6,795 nucleotides of DNA from Flammeovirgaceae bacterium (GCA_002702205.1 NZYP01000026.1:3437-10231); one strand, 5' to 3'; counted from the stretch's first letter, positions 1 through 6,795 are shown. The notes: generated by a model not told the origin, from the sequence alone. A program made the numbers and translations.

Positions 1-891
1 TTCTCCATTATCTCTAGAAAATTTCATATTAACTTTTGGGATACCATTAGATGCAGAAAACCAAGAGACAACAACTCTATCACCACTCGAGGCAATATTT
101 GGACCATTTACGGGGCATCCATTAATTATCCAATTATCATCATTAATTGATACAGGTTTACTCCAGGAATTTTCTATAAATCTTGATATTGATATATCTC
201 TCTTTTCTTCTTCCGACCTGTCTCTGTAAACAACAATAGGGATGTTGTTTGATACTGTTACTGATGTCTGACAACAGTCACAAACCATTTGATCTACGAG
301 ATGACTTTCATACACATCTCCATCAGAAGATATAAAAGCAGACCTTAAGCTCATTGGTCCTGAGGCATGGTCTGAATCTAAATGCTTTTTATCATAATTT
401 GTGTTTCTTCCATCAAGCCAAGTCGTTATAAATCCGTCATGGTAAGGATAAGAAGATAAGAATCCGTGCTCAGTTTTAGTTTCATCGTCATGAAGCTTTT
501 CTTTATCACTCCATTTTCCATCTTTGAAGAAATGATAATTAACATCATAAGAAAAAGTTAATTCAGAGCTTTTTTGCAGATGATGAGAAAACATTACATT
601 TGATTTGTTGTTAAATGAGATAGATGGAAAATCTGCCCAATTTACGAACCAATCTGTTCCATTTGCTATTAACTCCTTATTATCCCAACTATCATTCAAG
701 AATTCTGACATGTAGAGATAATTAGAGTCAGATTTATTCTCTGTCCAAGAAATAAATAAATTATCTCCAGAGGAGTATAGATAAGGTTCGCTAGACATAA
801 GAGTAAATTCATCACCAGAAACATTTTTAATATTATTCTGATCTGAGCAAGAAAAAATTATTATAAAAAATAAAAAGAATCTAGTTTTCAA
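1..891 (-). CDS. Sialidase-like (BNR propeller) lipoprotein, C-terminus outside window
   Basis: The minus-strand frame is open from 891 to the window edge, giving 297 residues without a stop; the 3' end is missing. No ATG lies near the start. The chosen TTG at 891-889 gives the N-terminus MKTRFFLFFIIIFSC, a lipoprotein signal with the lipobox Cys at residue 15. In-frame TTG codons at 894 and 903 are alternatives, and a TAA lies just above the latter. The body is rich in beta-propeller-type repeats, with an Asp box (S292-x-D294-x-G296) at the window edge and a degenerate one near 188-192. Residues 158-280 contain WLDGRN, ASGPMSLR, CDCCQTS (C204, C206, C207), VYRDRSEEE and GCPVNGP (C259). I recall this pattern from bacterial proteins annotated as exo-alpha-sialidase or sialidase family. 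That name reflects fold; no complete sialidase active site is visible, so the substrate is unknown. It is probably anchored in the outer membrane or periplasm. It overlaps the upstream DoxX-like gene by 11 bases, so the two are probably co-transcribed and translationally coupled. Confidence 0.85.
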   Translation of the reverse strand, partial: MKTRFFLFFIIIFSCSDQNNIKNVSGDEFTLMSSEPYLYSSGDNLFISWTENKSDSNYLYMSEFLNDSWDNKELIANGTDWFVNWADFPSISFNNKSNVMFSHHLQKSSELTFSYDVNYHFFKDGKWSDKEKLHDDETKTEHGFLSSYPYHDGFITTWLDGRNTNYDKKHLDSDHASGPMSLRSAFISSDGDVYESHLVDQMVCDCCQTSVTVSNNIPIVVYRDRSEEEKRDISISRFIENSWSKPVSINDDNWIINGCPVNGPNIASSGDRVVVSWFSASNGIPKVNMKFSRDNGE

Positions 892-1291
892 CAAATAAAG
901 CAATTAATACTGTTAGTGCTAAGAAGATTCCTGCAGGTAAAGATTTATATAAAGGATCATTTACTTTAATATGCATTAATATTGCTGAAAACATAAAAAA
1001 TGCAATTCCTAATGCTGAAAATCTTATAACTTCTGGAATCCATATACCAGCAATCAGACCTATAGAAAAAGCAACCTTTAAAGTACCAACAGTATATAGC
1101 ATCCAGTCAGGTAGACCATAAGTGTCAAATTCTTCTCTCATATTCAATGAACTTCCACCTCTCCACAAAGAAGGCTGCCTAAAATTAATCAACCATACCT
1201 TTAGAACTGATAGCGAAACAACTAATTGAGCAATTAAAATAAGACTTTCACCTTGAATAATATTCATAACTAATACTTCTAATGGATCCAT
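881..1291 (-). CDS. DoxX-like small integral membrane protein
   Basis: The product has 136 residues and four predicted membrane segments, at about 15-36, 64-85, 87-107 and 116-133. This is the usual size and topology of DoxX-like proteins (DoxX_2 type). Between segments 1 and 2 lies a polar loop (about 37-62) containing WRGG and FDTYGLPDW. After segment 3 comes HIKVNDPLYKSLPA (107-120), which resembles the conserved loop preceding the last helix in this family. DoxX was named for a subunit of an archaeal thiosulfate:quinone oxidoreductase, but most small DoxX-like proteins have no known function, so no reaction is assigned. The ATG at 1291 is chosen because it gives the longest frame. The ATG for M9 (1267-1265) is a real alternative, since the first eight residues are not needed for the first helix; neither start has a clear Shine-Dalgarno sequence. 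The TAG stop (883-881) lies inside the start region of the downstream lipoprotein gene. Confidence 0.85.
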   Translation of the reverse strand: MDPLEVLVMNIIQGESLILIAQLVVSLSVLKVWLINFRQPSLWRGGSSLNMREEFDTYGLPDWMLYTVGTLKVAFSIGLIAGIWIPEVIRFSALGIAFFMFSAILMHIKVNDPLYKSLPAGIFLALTVLIALFVEN

Positions 1292-1393
1292 TTTCTAAAT
1301 TATTAAATCTAATTATATTTTTTGATTATAAAATTTATAAAAAAAATATTAAATTAAAAATGAAATTAATGTGAACAACTTAAAATTAACTCA
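1292..1393. promoter_or_regulatory. Divergent intergenic region
   Basis: This 102-base, extremely AT-rich spacer separates the start codons of two divergent genes and must hold, or lie next to, promoters in both directions. A credible Bacteroidetes-type promoter is visible toward the minus strand and is listed separately. Toward the plus strand no good TTG-N19-TAnnTTTG match was found: the TTTG at 1321-1324 has no suitable -7 element at the expected spacing. No inverted repeat resembling an operator and no riboswitch-like structure was recognised. Confidence 0.6.
1349..1378 (-). promoter_or_regulatory. Candidate Bacteroidetes-type promoter for the DoxX-like/lipoprotein unit
   Basis: Read on the minus strand, TTG (1378-1376) is followed after exactly 19 bases by TAATTTAA (1356-1349). 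The Bacteroidetes sigma-ABfr consensus is TTTG or TTG, 17-23 bases (often 19), then TAnnTTTG. The match has the full TTG, ideal spacing and six of eight positions of the -7 box, missing only the final TG. Transcription would begin near 1342-1344, leaving a leader of about 50 bases before the ATG at 1291. The DNA is so AT-rich that chance matches are likely, so this is a suggestion only. Confidence 0.35.
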
Positions 1394-4300
1394 ATGAGAT
1401 ATCTCTTTATAATTACTTTAACACTTTTTCTTGGATTTGAATCTGAGTCACAAAGAAAAAGGAATTCAAATACTAACACACCTGCTAAAAAAGGAAATCT
1501 ATCAATTTCTGCCCTAAAACTTAGAAATGTAGGCCCAGCTTTCCTATCTGGTAGAATTGCCGATATAGCTATCCATCCAGAAAATGATAACGTCTGGTAT
1601 GTAGCTACAGGTTCAAGTGGAGTTTGGAAGACTGAGAATTCAGGCACAACATATCAACCAATATTTGATAATGAATCAACATACTCAACAGGATGCGTTA
1701 CTATTGACCCAAATGACCCTTCTATCATATGGCTAGGAACAGGTGAAAATGTTGGAGGTAGACACGTAGCCTATGGTGATGGTGTATTCAAGAGCGAAGA
1801 TGGAGGTAAATCTTGGAAAAACATGGGTCTTAGAAAATCTGAACATATATCAAAGATAATTGTTCACCCTAATAATTCTGATGTTATATGGGTTGCTTCT
1901 CAAGGTCCTTTATGGAGCCCTGGAGGAGAGAGAGGTCTTTATAAAAGTACTGACGGAGGTAGTAACTGGAAAAAAGTTTTAGGTGGAGGAGAATGGACTG
2001 GAGTCACTGATATATTAATCGATCCAAGAAATCCTGACAGACTTTATGCTGCTACCTGGCAAAGACATAGAACGGTTGCTGCTCTGATGGGAGGAGGACC
2101 TGAGTCAGGTTTACATAGATCTGAAGACGGTGGAGAAACTTGGACTGCACTAAAATCTGGATTACCAGGATCAAATAAGGGTAAAATTGGGATTGCTATA
2201 TCCCCTCAAAAACCTGATGTGGTATATGCTGCAATTGAATTAGAAAGAACCAAAGGAGGAGTATTCAAGTCTATAGATAGAGGTTCATCATGGAAGAAAA
2301 TGTCCGATGCTGTTTCAAGTGCAACTGGTCCTCATTATTACCAAGAACTTTATGCAAGTCCTCATAAATTTGATAGGTTATACCTTATGAATGTCAGAAT
2401 ACTAACATCTGAAGATGGTGGCAAGACATTTGTCCAGTTAAAAGAAAGAGATAAACATTCTGATAATCACTCCATAGCTTTTAGAGAAGATGATCCAAAT
2501 TATTTATTGGTAGGAACTGATGCAGGTATTTACGAGTCTTTTGATCTTGCTGAAACGTGGAAGTACCATAAAAATCTACCTATTACACAGTTCTATAAGG
2601 TTGCTGTAAATAATGCATTTCCATTTTATCACATTTTTGGAGGTACGCAAGATAACGGATCTGCTGGTGGACCATCAAGAACAGACGAGAGACAAGGTAT
2701 TAGAAATTCCCACTGGTATAAAATATTAGGAGCAGACGGACACCAAACTGCTACCGATCCAATTTATAACGATATAGTATACGGTGAATTTCAGCAGGGG
2801 GTCTTACACAGAGTAGATCTCAAAACAGGAGAATCGGTTCTGATTCAACCCCAACCAAGAGAAGGTGAAAATTATGAAAGGTGGAATTGGGACTCCCCTA
2901 TTCTGGTTAGTCCACATAAGCCTGAAAGATTATTTTTTGCATCTCAAAGAGTATGGAAATCTGAGGATAGAGGTGATAGTTGGGAACCAATTTCAGGAGA
3001 TCTAACAAGGAATGAAGAAAGATTAAATCTACCTATTATGGGGAGAAGACAAGGCTGGGATAATTCGTGGGATGTTAAAGCTATGTCAAATTATAATACT
3101 ATAACTTCAGTTTCAGAATCTCCTGTTAGAGAAGGTGTTATATATGCTGGCACTGACGACGGCATAATTCAGGTAACAACTAACGGAGGAGAATCATGGA
3201 AAAAAATTCCTGTAACAAAACTTGGGTTACCTCAGAGAACATTTGTAAACGATATAAAAGCTGATAATTTTGATGCTAATACGGTTTATGTTTCATTAGA
3301 TAACCACAAAGAAGGGGACTTTAATCCTTACTTATTTAAGAGTACTGATCTTGGTGAGACTTGGACTTCTATTTCAAGTAATCTTCCAAAGAGAAACCTT
3401 GTGTGGAGACTTGTACAGGATCACGTATCTAAGGATTTAATGTTCTGCGCTACTGAAACAGCAATATATTTAACTATCAATGCGGGTAAGGAATGGCATA
3501 AGGTACCTGGTGCACCTACTATTTCATTTAGAGATATAACTATTCAAAAAAGAGAAAATGATTTAGTAGCAGCGTCATTTGGAAGAGGCTTTTTTGTATT
3601 AGATGATTACTCAGCTCTTAGAGAGATGACAGATGATAAATTAGCAAAAGAAGGAGCTCTTTTCAATACTCGTGATGCTCTCTGGTACATTCCTAAAAGT
3701 ACAATAGGTAATACAGGAGCAGACTATTATTTTGCTGAAAATCCAGACTTTGGAGCTGTATTTACTTATCACCTTTCAAAATCATATCCATCTCTTAAAT
3801 CTGAGAGAAAGAAAAAAGAAAGTGAAATGATTAAAAAAGGTCAACAAATACCAGGAATTAACTGGGAGTTATTAGAGAAGGAAGATAGAGAAGAAAAAAC
3901 CAATATTTATATTCAAATAAATAACTCAGAAGGTGAGGAAGTAAATAGAGTTAATGCTCCATCTGGAAAAGGTCTAAACAGAGTCGCTTGGAATCTTAGA
4001 CACGGTTCTTCTTCAGTAGTTAATGCTTCTAGAATGCAAACTCGATCTTCAAGTTCTAGAAGATGGAGTAGATCTGGACATCTAGCATCTCCGGGTAATT
4101 ATTTTGCATCTCTTGTAAAAGAAAGTAATGGTGAGATGACAATTTTAGATGGTCCAATTTCATTTAATGTTGTTGACCTAGAGAGAAGTACTTTAAGAGG
4201 AACTTCCTATAAAGACTATAGTAATCATGCTAAAAATGTTAATCAACTTAGTGACCGACAAACAATTTTTAGTAATAACTTAACTGAAACTATGAACTTA

Positions 4301-4669
4301 GTTAAAGCTATGAGAGTAGCCCTCTCAAGATCAAAACAATTAAATAATGAACTTGGAAAAGCTCTCTTTCAAATGGAGGAAGAACTAAACCAATTAAGAG
4401 TTGAAGTCTATGGAAACTCTGCAAAATCTGAGATAGGTGTTAAAAATAATCCTTCAGTCAGTACTTATGTTGGTAATGCTAACAGAGGTCTTTCTACGAC
4501 TTATGGACCAACTGGTCAGCATAAGCAAAGTCTTAACATTGCAAACAGTATCTTAGATAAGCTAGAGCAGAAATTAAGTATCATATCTGGTAAAATTCCA
4601 AGTATGAGATTAGAACTTGAGAATATAAATGCTCCATTGATTATTGGAAGTAAAAAAACTAAGAAATAA
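1394..4669 (+). CDS. Exported multi-Asp-box beta-propeller protein (BNR/VPS10-sortilin-like)
   Basis: The product has 1091 residues. The N-terminus MRYLFIITLTLFLGF is a signal peptide core; no lipobox Cys follows, so it is probably released to the periplasm or exterior. LKLRNVGPAFLSGRI (41-55) followed by WYVATGSSGVWKT (68-80) is the hallmark opening of the large bacterial proteins annotated as glycosyl hydrolase BNR repeat or VPS10 domain-containing. Asp boxes (S-x-D-x-G-x-x-W) occur at 133-141, 184-192, 242-250, 292-300, 338-346, 522-530 and 649-657. Degenerate copies are near 79-88, 381-389, 595-602 and 693-701. These imply one very large or two stacked propellers over about 40-740. Residues 838-926 (NRVNAPSGKGLNRVAWNLRH, then SPGNYFASL) resemble a FlgD-type Ig-like domain. 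Residues 940-1075 are mainly helical with coiled-coil character, and the tail is basic (GSKKTKK). No type IX sorting domain is evident. Length matches the family's usual 1000-1100 residues. The family has no established reaction, and the glycosidase label rests only on the fold. It is transcribed alone. Confidence 0.9.
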   Translation: MRYLFIITLTLFLGFESESQRKRNSNTNTPAKKGNLSISALKLRNVGPAFLSGRIADIAIHPENDNVWYVATGSSGVWKTENSGTTYQPIFDNESTYSTGCVTIDPNDPSIIWLGTGENVGGRHVAYGDGVFKSEDGGKSWKNMGLRKSEHISKIIVHPNNSDVIWVASQGPLWSPGGERGLYKSTDGGSNWKKVLGGGEWTGVTDILIDPRNPDRLYAATWQRHRTVAALMGGGPESGLHRSEDGGETWTALKSGLPGSNKGKIGIAISPQKPDVVYAAIELERTKGGVFKSIDRGSSWKKMSDAVSSATGPHYYQELYASPHKFDRLYLMNVRILTSEDGGKTFVQLKERDKHSDNHSIAFREDDPNYLLVGTDAGIYESFDLAETWKYHKNLPITQFYKVAVNNAFPFYHIFGGTQDNGSAGGPSRTDERQGIRNSHWYKILGADGHQTATDPIYNDIVYGEFQQGVLHRVDLKTGESVLIQPQPREGENYERWNWDSPILVSPHKPERLFFASQRVWKSEDRGDSWEPISGDLTRNEERLNLPIMGRRQGWDNSWDVKAMSNYNTITSVSESPVREGVIYAGTDDGIIQVTTNGGESWKKIPVTKLGLPQRTFVNDIKADNFDANTVYVSLDNHKEGDFNPYLFKSTDLGETWTSISSNLPKRNLVWRLVQDHVSKDLMFCATETAIYLTINAGKEWHKVPGAPTISFRDITIQKRENDLVAASFGRGFFVLDDYSALREMTDDKLAKEGALFNTRDALWYIPKSTIGNTGADYYFAENPDFGAVFTYHLSKSYPSLKSERKKKESEMIKKGQQIPGINWELLEKEDREEKTNIYIQINNSEGEEVNRVNAPSGKGLNRVAWNLRHGSSSVVNASRMQTRSSSSRRWSRSGHLASPGNYFASLVKESNGEMTILDGPISFNVVDLERSTLRGTSYKDYSNHAKNVNQLSDRQTIFSNNLTETMNLVKAMRVALSRSKQLNNELGKALFQMEEELNQLRVEVYGNSAKSEIGVKNNPSVSTYVGNANRGLSTTYGPTGQHKQSLNIANSILDKLEQKLSIISGKIPSMRLELENINAPLIIGSKKTKK

Positions 4670-6050
4670 TTTTTAGGTTAGATGTATCAACCCAATTTCC
4701 TCTAGTAAAGTCGGGGAAATTTTGGGGTGATCCATCTCTTTCAATAGAACTTGCACTAAGGGGTGTTACAGCACTCCAAAAACATCCTTCGTACATATTC
4801 TGATCAAGAGGTGTTCCTTTTCTAAGACATTCAATTATTCTGAACCTCATGATAAAGTCCATTCCACCATGTCCTCCCATTTTTCTAGCTAGATCTCCAA
4901 CTCTTCTATATAAAGGGTGATCATATTTTTCATACAACTTTTCTAAATCATCACCCTGTACCCAAGAATGATGATTTTTTGTAATGCCTTCAACACCTCC
5001 ATCCATTGCAACTCTTGTAGGAAATCCAGCTAAAGTACCCTTAGTACCTTGAATTAAGTTATGTCTTGAATAAGGCCTAGGACTTGTCTCATCCCACTGT
5101 ACCATAATTGTTCTTCCCATGGAGGTCTTAATGATAGATGTATTCATATCACCATTATTATATTCAAGGTTGTTCCACTTATGGTCAGATGAATAATTTT
5201 TTTCAGCATATAATTTCCTTCCCATGGCTGGAGTTGAGTAAGATACTAGTGACTTGAAATTATCTTCTCCCCTACCTAAATTCATGTACTGAGCTACAGG
5301 ACCTAGGCCATGGGTTGGATATAAATTTCCTTTACTTTTAGCATAATGAGGAGTTCTCCAAGAACCTGTTCCTCTTTCCTGTTCCTCCATCTGAAATCTA
5401 AGTTCATGAATATAAGCGGCCTCTGCATGAAGAAAATCTCCAATTAATCCTTTCCTGCTCATATTTAAAAACATTAGCTCATCTCGTCCATAATTCACAT
5501 TTTCCATCATCATACAATGCCTTCTCGTTTTCTCAGACGTATCAACAATATCCCATAAGTCCTTCATATTAGTGGCCATAGGAACCTCAACAAATGCATG
5601 AGATCCTAATTCCATAGTCTTTATTACCATAGGAGCGTGATTATCCCAGTTTGTAGAAATAAATACTGCATCAGGTCTTGTATCTTCAATCATTTTGATC
5701 CAATCATTTTGACCATTATGATATAATTTTAAATTCATATGTCTTTGATTATCTGCTTCTAGACAAAGTTTTTTAGATCTTTCAGCTAAATCCTTATACA
5801 GATCACATATCCCTACAACTTCTGTTCCTTCTATCGTTGCTAATTGTTTTGCATGTCCAGTACCCCTAGCTCCAACACCTATGAACGCAATTTTTACTTT
5901 ACTTAGTTTTGGTGCAGCAAAATCACCCATGTATTGAGAGAGGTTATCTCTTTCTTTATAATTTGAAGAAGACAAACCAGATGCAGTAGCAATTGCTGCA
6001 CCCGATAACGATGTCTTCTTAATAAAACTACGTCTATCTAGTTTACTCAT
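4659..6050 (-). CDS. GH109-like Gfo/Idh/MocA-fold glycosidase, Tat-exported (probable alpha-N-acetylgalactosaminidase)
   Basis: The product has 463 residues. A twin-arginine signal, DRRSFIKK (5-12), and an alanine-rich segment to about 28 precede the mature domain, fitting export of a folded protein with bound NAD. Residues 51-160 form the Rossmann domain: KVKIAFIGVGARG carries the dinucleotide-binding G58-x-G60-x-x-G63, and VEVPMAT (154-160) follows. The C-terminal domain matches GH109 enzymes such as Elizabethkingia NagA, as I remember its sequence. Shared features are ENVNYGRDE (183-191), AAYIHELR (211-218), WRTPHY (231-236), YPTHGLGP (244-251), YDHPLYRR (376-383), GGHGGMDF (392-399) and PDFTRGNW (446-453). 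By that recalled alignment Y213, H215, Y244 and H247 correspond to NagA Y179, H181, Y225 and H228, the active-site region. GH109 cleaves alpha-GalNAc by an NAD-dependent oxidation, elimination and addition route. The specificity here is inferred, because related homologues may act on other sugars. The start has no Shine-Dalgarno sequence but gives an intact Tat motif. It lies 23 bases downstream of the sulfatase. Confidence 0.88.
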   Translation of the reverse strand: MSKLDRRSFIKKTSLSGAAIATASGLSSSNYKERDNLSQYMGDFAAPKLSKVKIAFIGVGARGTGHAKQLATIEGTEVVGICDLYKDLAERSKKLCLEADNQRHMNLKLYHNGQNDWIKMIEDTRPDAVFISTNWDNHAPMVIKTMELGSHAFVEVPMATNMKDLWDIVDTSEKTRRHCMMMENVNYGRDELMFLNMSRKGLIGDFLHAEAAYIHELRFQMEEQERGTGSWRTPHYAKSKGNLYPTHGLGPVAQYMNLGRGEDNFKSLVSYSTPAMGRKLYAEKNYSSDHKWNNLEYNNGDMNTSIIKTSMGRTIMVQWDETSPRPYSRHNLIQGTKGTLAGFPTRVAMDGGVEGITKNHHSWVQGDDLEKLYEKYDHPLYRRVGDLARKMGGHGGMDFIMRFRIIECLRKGTPLDQNMYEGCFWSAVTPLSASSIERDGSPQNFPDFTRGNWVDTSNLKIIS

Positions 6051-6073
6051 ATTATTTATTAATTTTACATTTA

Positions 6074-6795
6074 TTATTCATCTTCATCAATATATCCTAA
6101 AAAAAATCTATCAATATCAGATTTCACGTGTTCTTTTTTAAAAATGTCTTCAAAACGTGTTACAATTTCAGGATAATCAGATGATATATCATTTTGCTCT
6201 TTCAAATCAAGAGATAGATTATATAACTCCATTTTTTTATTGCCTTTCTTAATATCCTTGAGAATGGCTTTATAATCACCCATTCTAGCTGCTTGTTGTC
6301 CACCATAAGATGGAAATTCCCAGTACACATACTCTCTATTTAAAGACCGGCTCTCATCAGTCATGATATCTAACAAACTTATTCCATCAATATCATTGAT
6401 ATCATCTATACCTGCTGCCTTACATATAGTAGGAAAAATATCATAGGAGATAGATATATCATTTATGACTCTACCACTTTTTATCTTTTCAGGCCATGAA
6501 ACAATCATAGGAACTCTTACACCACCCTCGTATGCATAACCTTTCATTCTCTTAGGATCATTCTGAAATAAACCAGTACTATTAAAAAAATCAAAATCAA
6601 CTCCTCCGGCGTAGGTTGGTCCATTATCACTTGTAATCATAATAATGGTATTATCGTGAATTTTAAGTCTTTTTAGTTGTTCAACTATATCACCAACTTG
6701 GATGTCAATGTACTCTATCATAGCAGCATAGGTTGCTCTAGGGTATCTTGTAGGAAAATATCCAACATTTCCAAGATAAGGTTCCTCATCTCCAA
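6074..6795 (-). CDS. Sulfatase (arylsulfatase A-like, S1), C-terminal half; N-terminus outside window
   Basis: The frame is open from the window edge to the TAA at 6076-6074, giving about 240 residues, roughly half of a typical 450-550 residue S1 sulfatase. The first Met in the window (6721) is not the start: the 24 codons before it read on in frame as GDEEPYLGNVGYFPTRYPRA and then TYAA, leading into the family motif MIEYIDIQVGDIVEQLK. TSDNGP (about 6634-6617) supplies the Asp-Asn pair that coordinates calcium. KGYAYEGGVRVP (about 6544-6509) carries the Lys that contacts the sulfate ester, followed by MIVSWP. The C-terminal subdomain contains YWEFPSYGGQQAARMGDYKAI and ends in an acidic DEDE. 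The formylglycine motif C-x-P/A-S-R and the signal peptide would lie beyond 6795, so activity cannot be confirmed. It hydrolyses sulfate esters, most likely on a carbohydrate given the GH109-like gene directly downstream; the sulfatase subfamily was not determined. Confidence 0.92.
   Translation of the reverse strand, partial: GDEEPYLGNVGYFPTRYPRATYAAMIEYIDIQVGDIVEQLKRLKIHDNTIIMITSDNGPTYAGGVDFDFFNSTGLFQNDPKRMKGYAYEGGVRVPMIVSWPEKIKSGRVINDISISYDIFPTICKAAGIDDINDIDGISLLDIMTDESRSLNREYVYWEFPSYGGQQAARMGDYKAILKDIKKGNKKMELYNLSLDLKEQNDISSDYPEIVTRFEDIFKKEHVKSDIDRFFLGYIDEDE

Noticed and set aside
1366..1647. Minus-strand ORF of 93 codons
   Set aside because: It lies antisense to the signal peptide and first propeller blade of the well-supported plus-strand gene and overlaps the divergent promoter region. 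Its product has no recognisable domain. It is a shadow frame.
1394..4669. Repeated Asp-box codons considered as a DNA-level repeat array
   Set aside because: The units share protein motifs (S-x-D-x-G-x-x-W), but their spacing is irregular and the DNA between them has diverged. They are structural protein repeats, not a tandem DNA repeat.
4651..4676. Possible intrinsic terminator: CTAAG...TTTTAG inverted repeat, next to a run of seven A on the plus strand (a T run on the minus strand)
   Set aside because: On the plus strand the stem has one G-C pair and a G-T wobble and no T tract follows. On the minus strand, where a T run does follow, the wobble becomes an A-C mismatch. Too weak to call.
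4659..6050. Annotation as an ordinary NAD-dependent sugar dehydrogenase of the Gfo/Idh/MocA family
   Set aside because: The Tat signal, the YPTHG and GGHGGMDF motifs, the PDFTRGNW tail and the adjacent sulfatase fit GH109 better than a cytoplasmic dehydrogenase, though enzymatic proof is lacking.
6074..6721. Sulfatase gene starting at the ATG at 6721
   Set aside because: The frame continues upstream to the window edge with family-like sequence, and this Met lies in the middle of a conserved sulfatase motif. The gene is a 5'-truncated fragment because of the window limit, not a short gene.

Overview
The window is AT-rich (roughly one third G+C by eye) and gene-dense. It uses AGA-type arginine codons, has no obvious Shine-Dalgarno sequences, and carries one candidate promoter of the Bacteroidetes TTG-N19-TAnnTTTG type. 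With its gene content (sulfatase, GH109-like Tat-exported enzyme, large BNR/VPS10-type secreted protein, lipoprotein), this points to a marine Bacteroidetes bacterium, probably a flavobacterium. The assignment is inferred from style and families, not from a marker gene.

Layout: five genes in three transcription units, with no gene-free stretch above about 100 bases. (1) Minus strand, 1-1291: a small DoxX-like membrane protein (881-1291) followed, with an 11-base overlap, by a lipoprotein with a sialidase-like (BNR) fold (1-891, TTG start, 3' end outside the window). (2) A 102-base divergent intergenic region (1292-1393), then a plus-strand gene (1394-4669) for a 1091-residue exported multi-Asp-box beta-propeller protein. 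(3) Minus strand again, from the right edge: the C-terminal half of a sulfatase (6074-6795, 5' end outside the window), then after 23 bases a Tat-exported Gfo/Idh/MocA-fold protein that closely resembles GH109 NAD-dependent alpha-N-acetylgalactosaminidases (4659-6050). Units 2 and 3 converge, and their stop codons overlap by 11 bases.

The most coherent functional story is on the right. A sulfatase and a GH109-type glycosidase in one apparent operon suggest stepwise desulfation and deglycosylation of a sulfated, amino-sugar-containing glycan. The BNR/VPS10 protein and the sialidase-like lipoprotein are envelope or extracellular propeller proteins that could handle glycans or proteins, but their substrates cannot be read from sequence. 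No RNA genes, mobile elements, CRISPR arrays or long repeats were seen. No clearly new multi-gene system is present; the points most worth following are the cysteine cluster in the lipoprotein, its coupling to the DoxX gene, and the sulfatase-GH109 pair.
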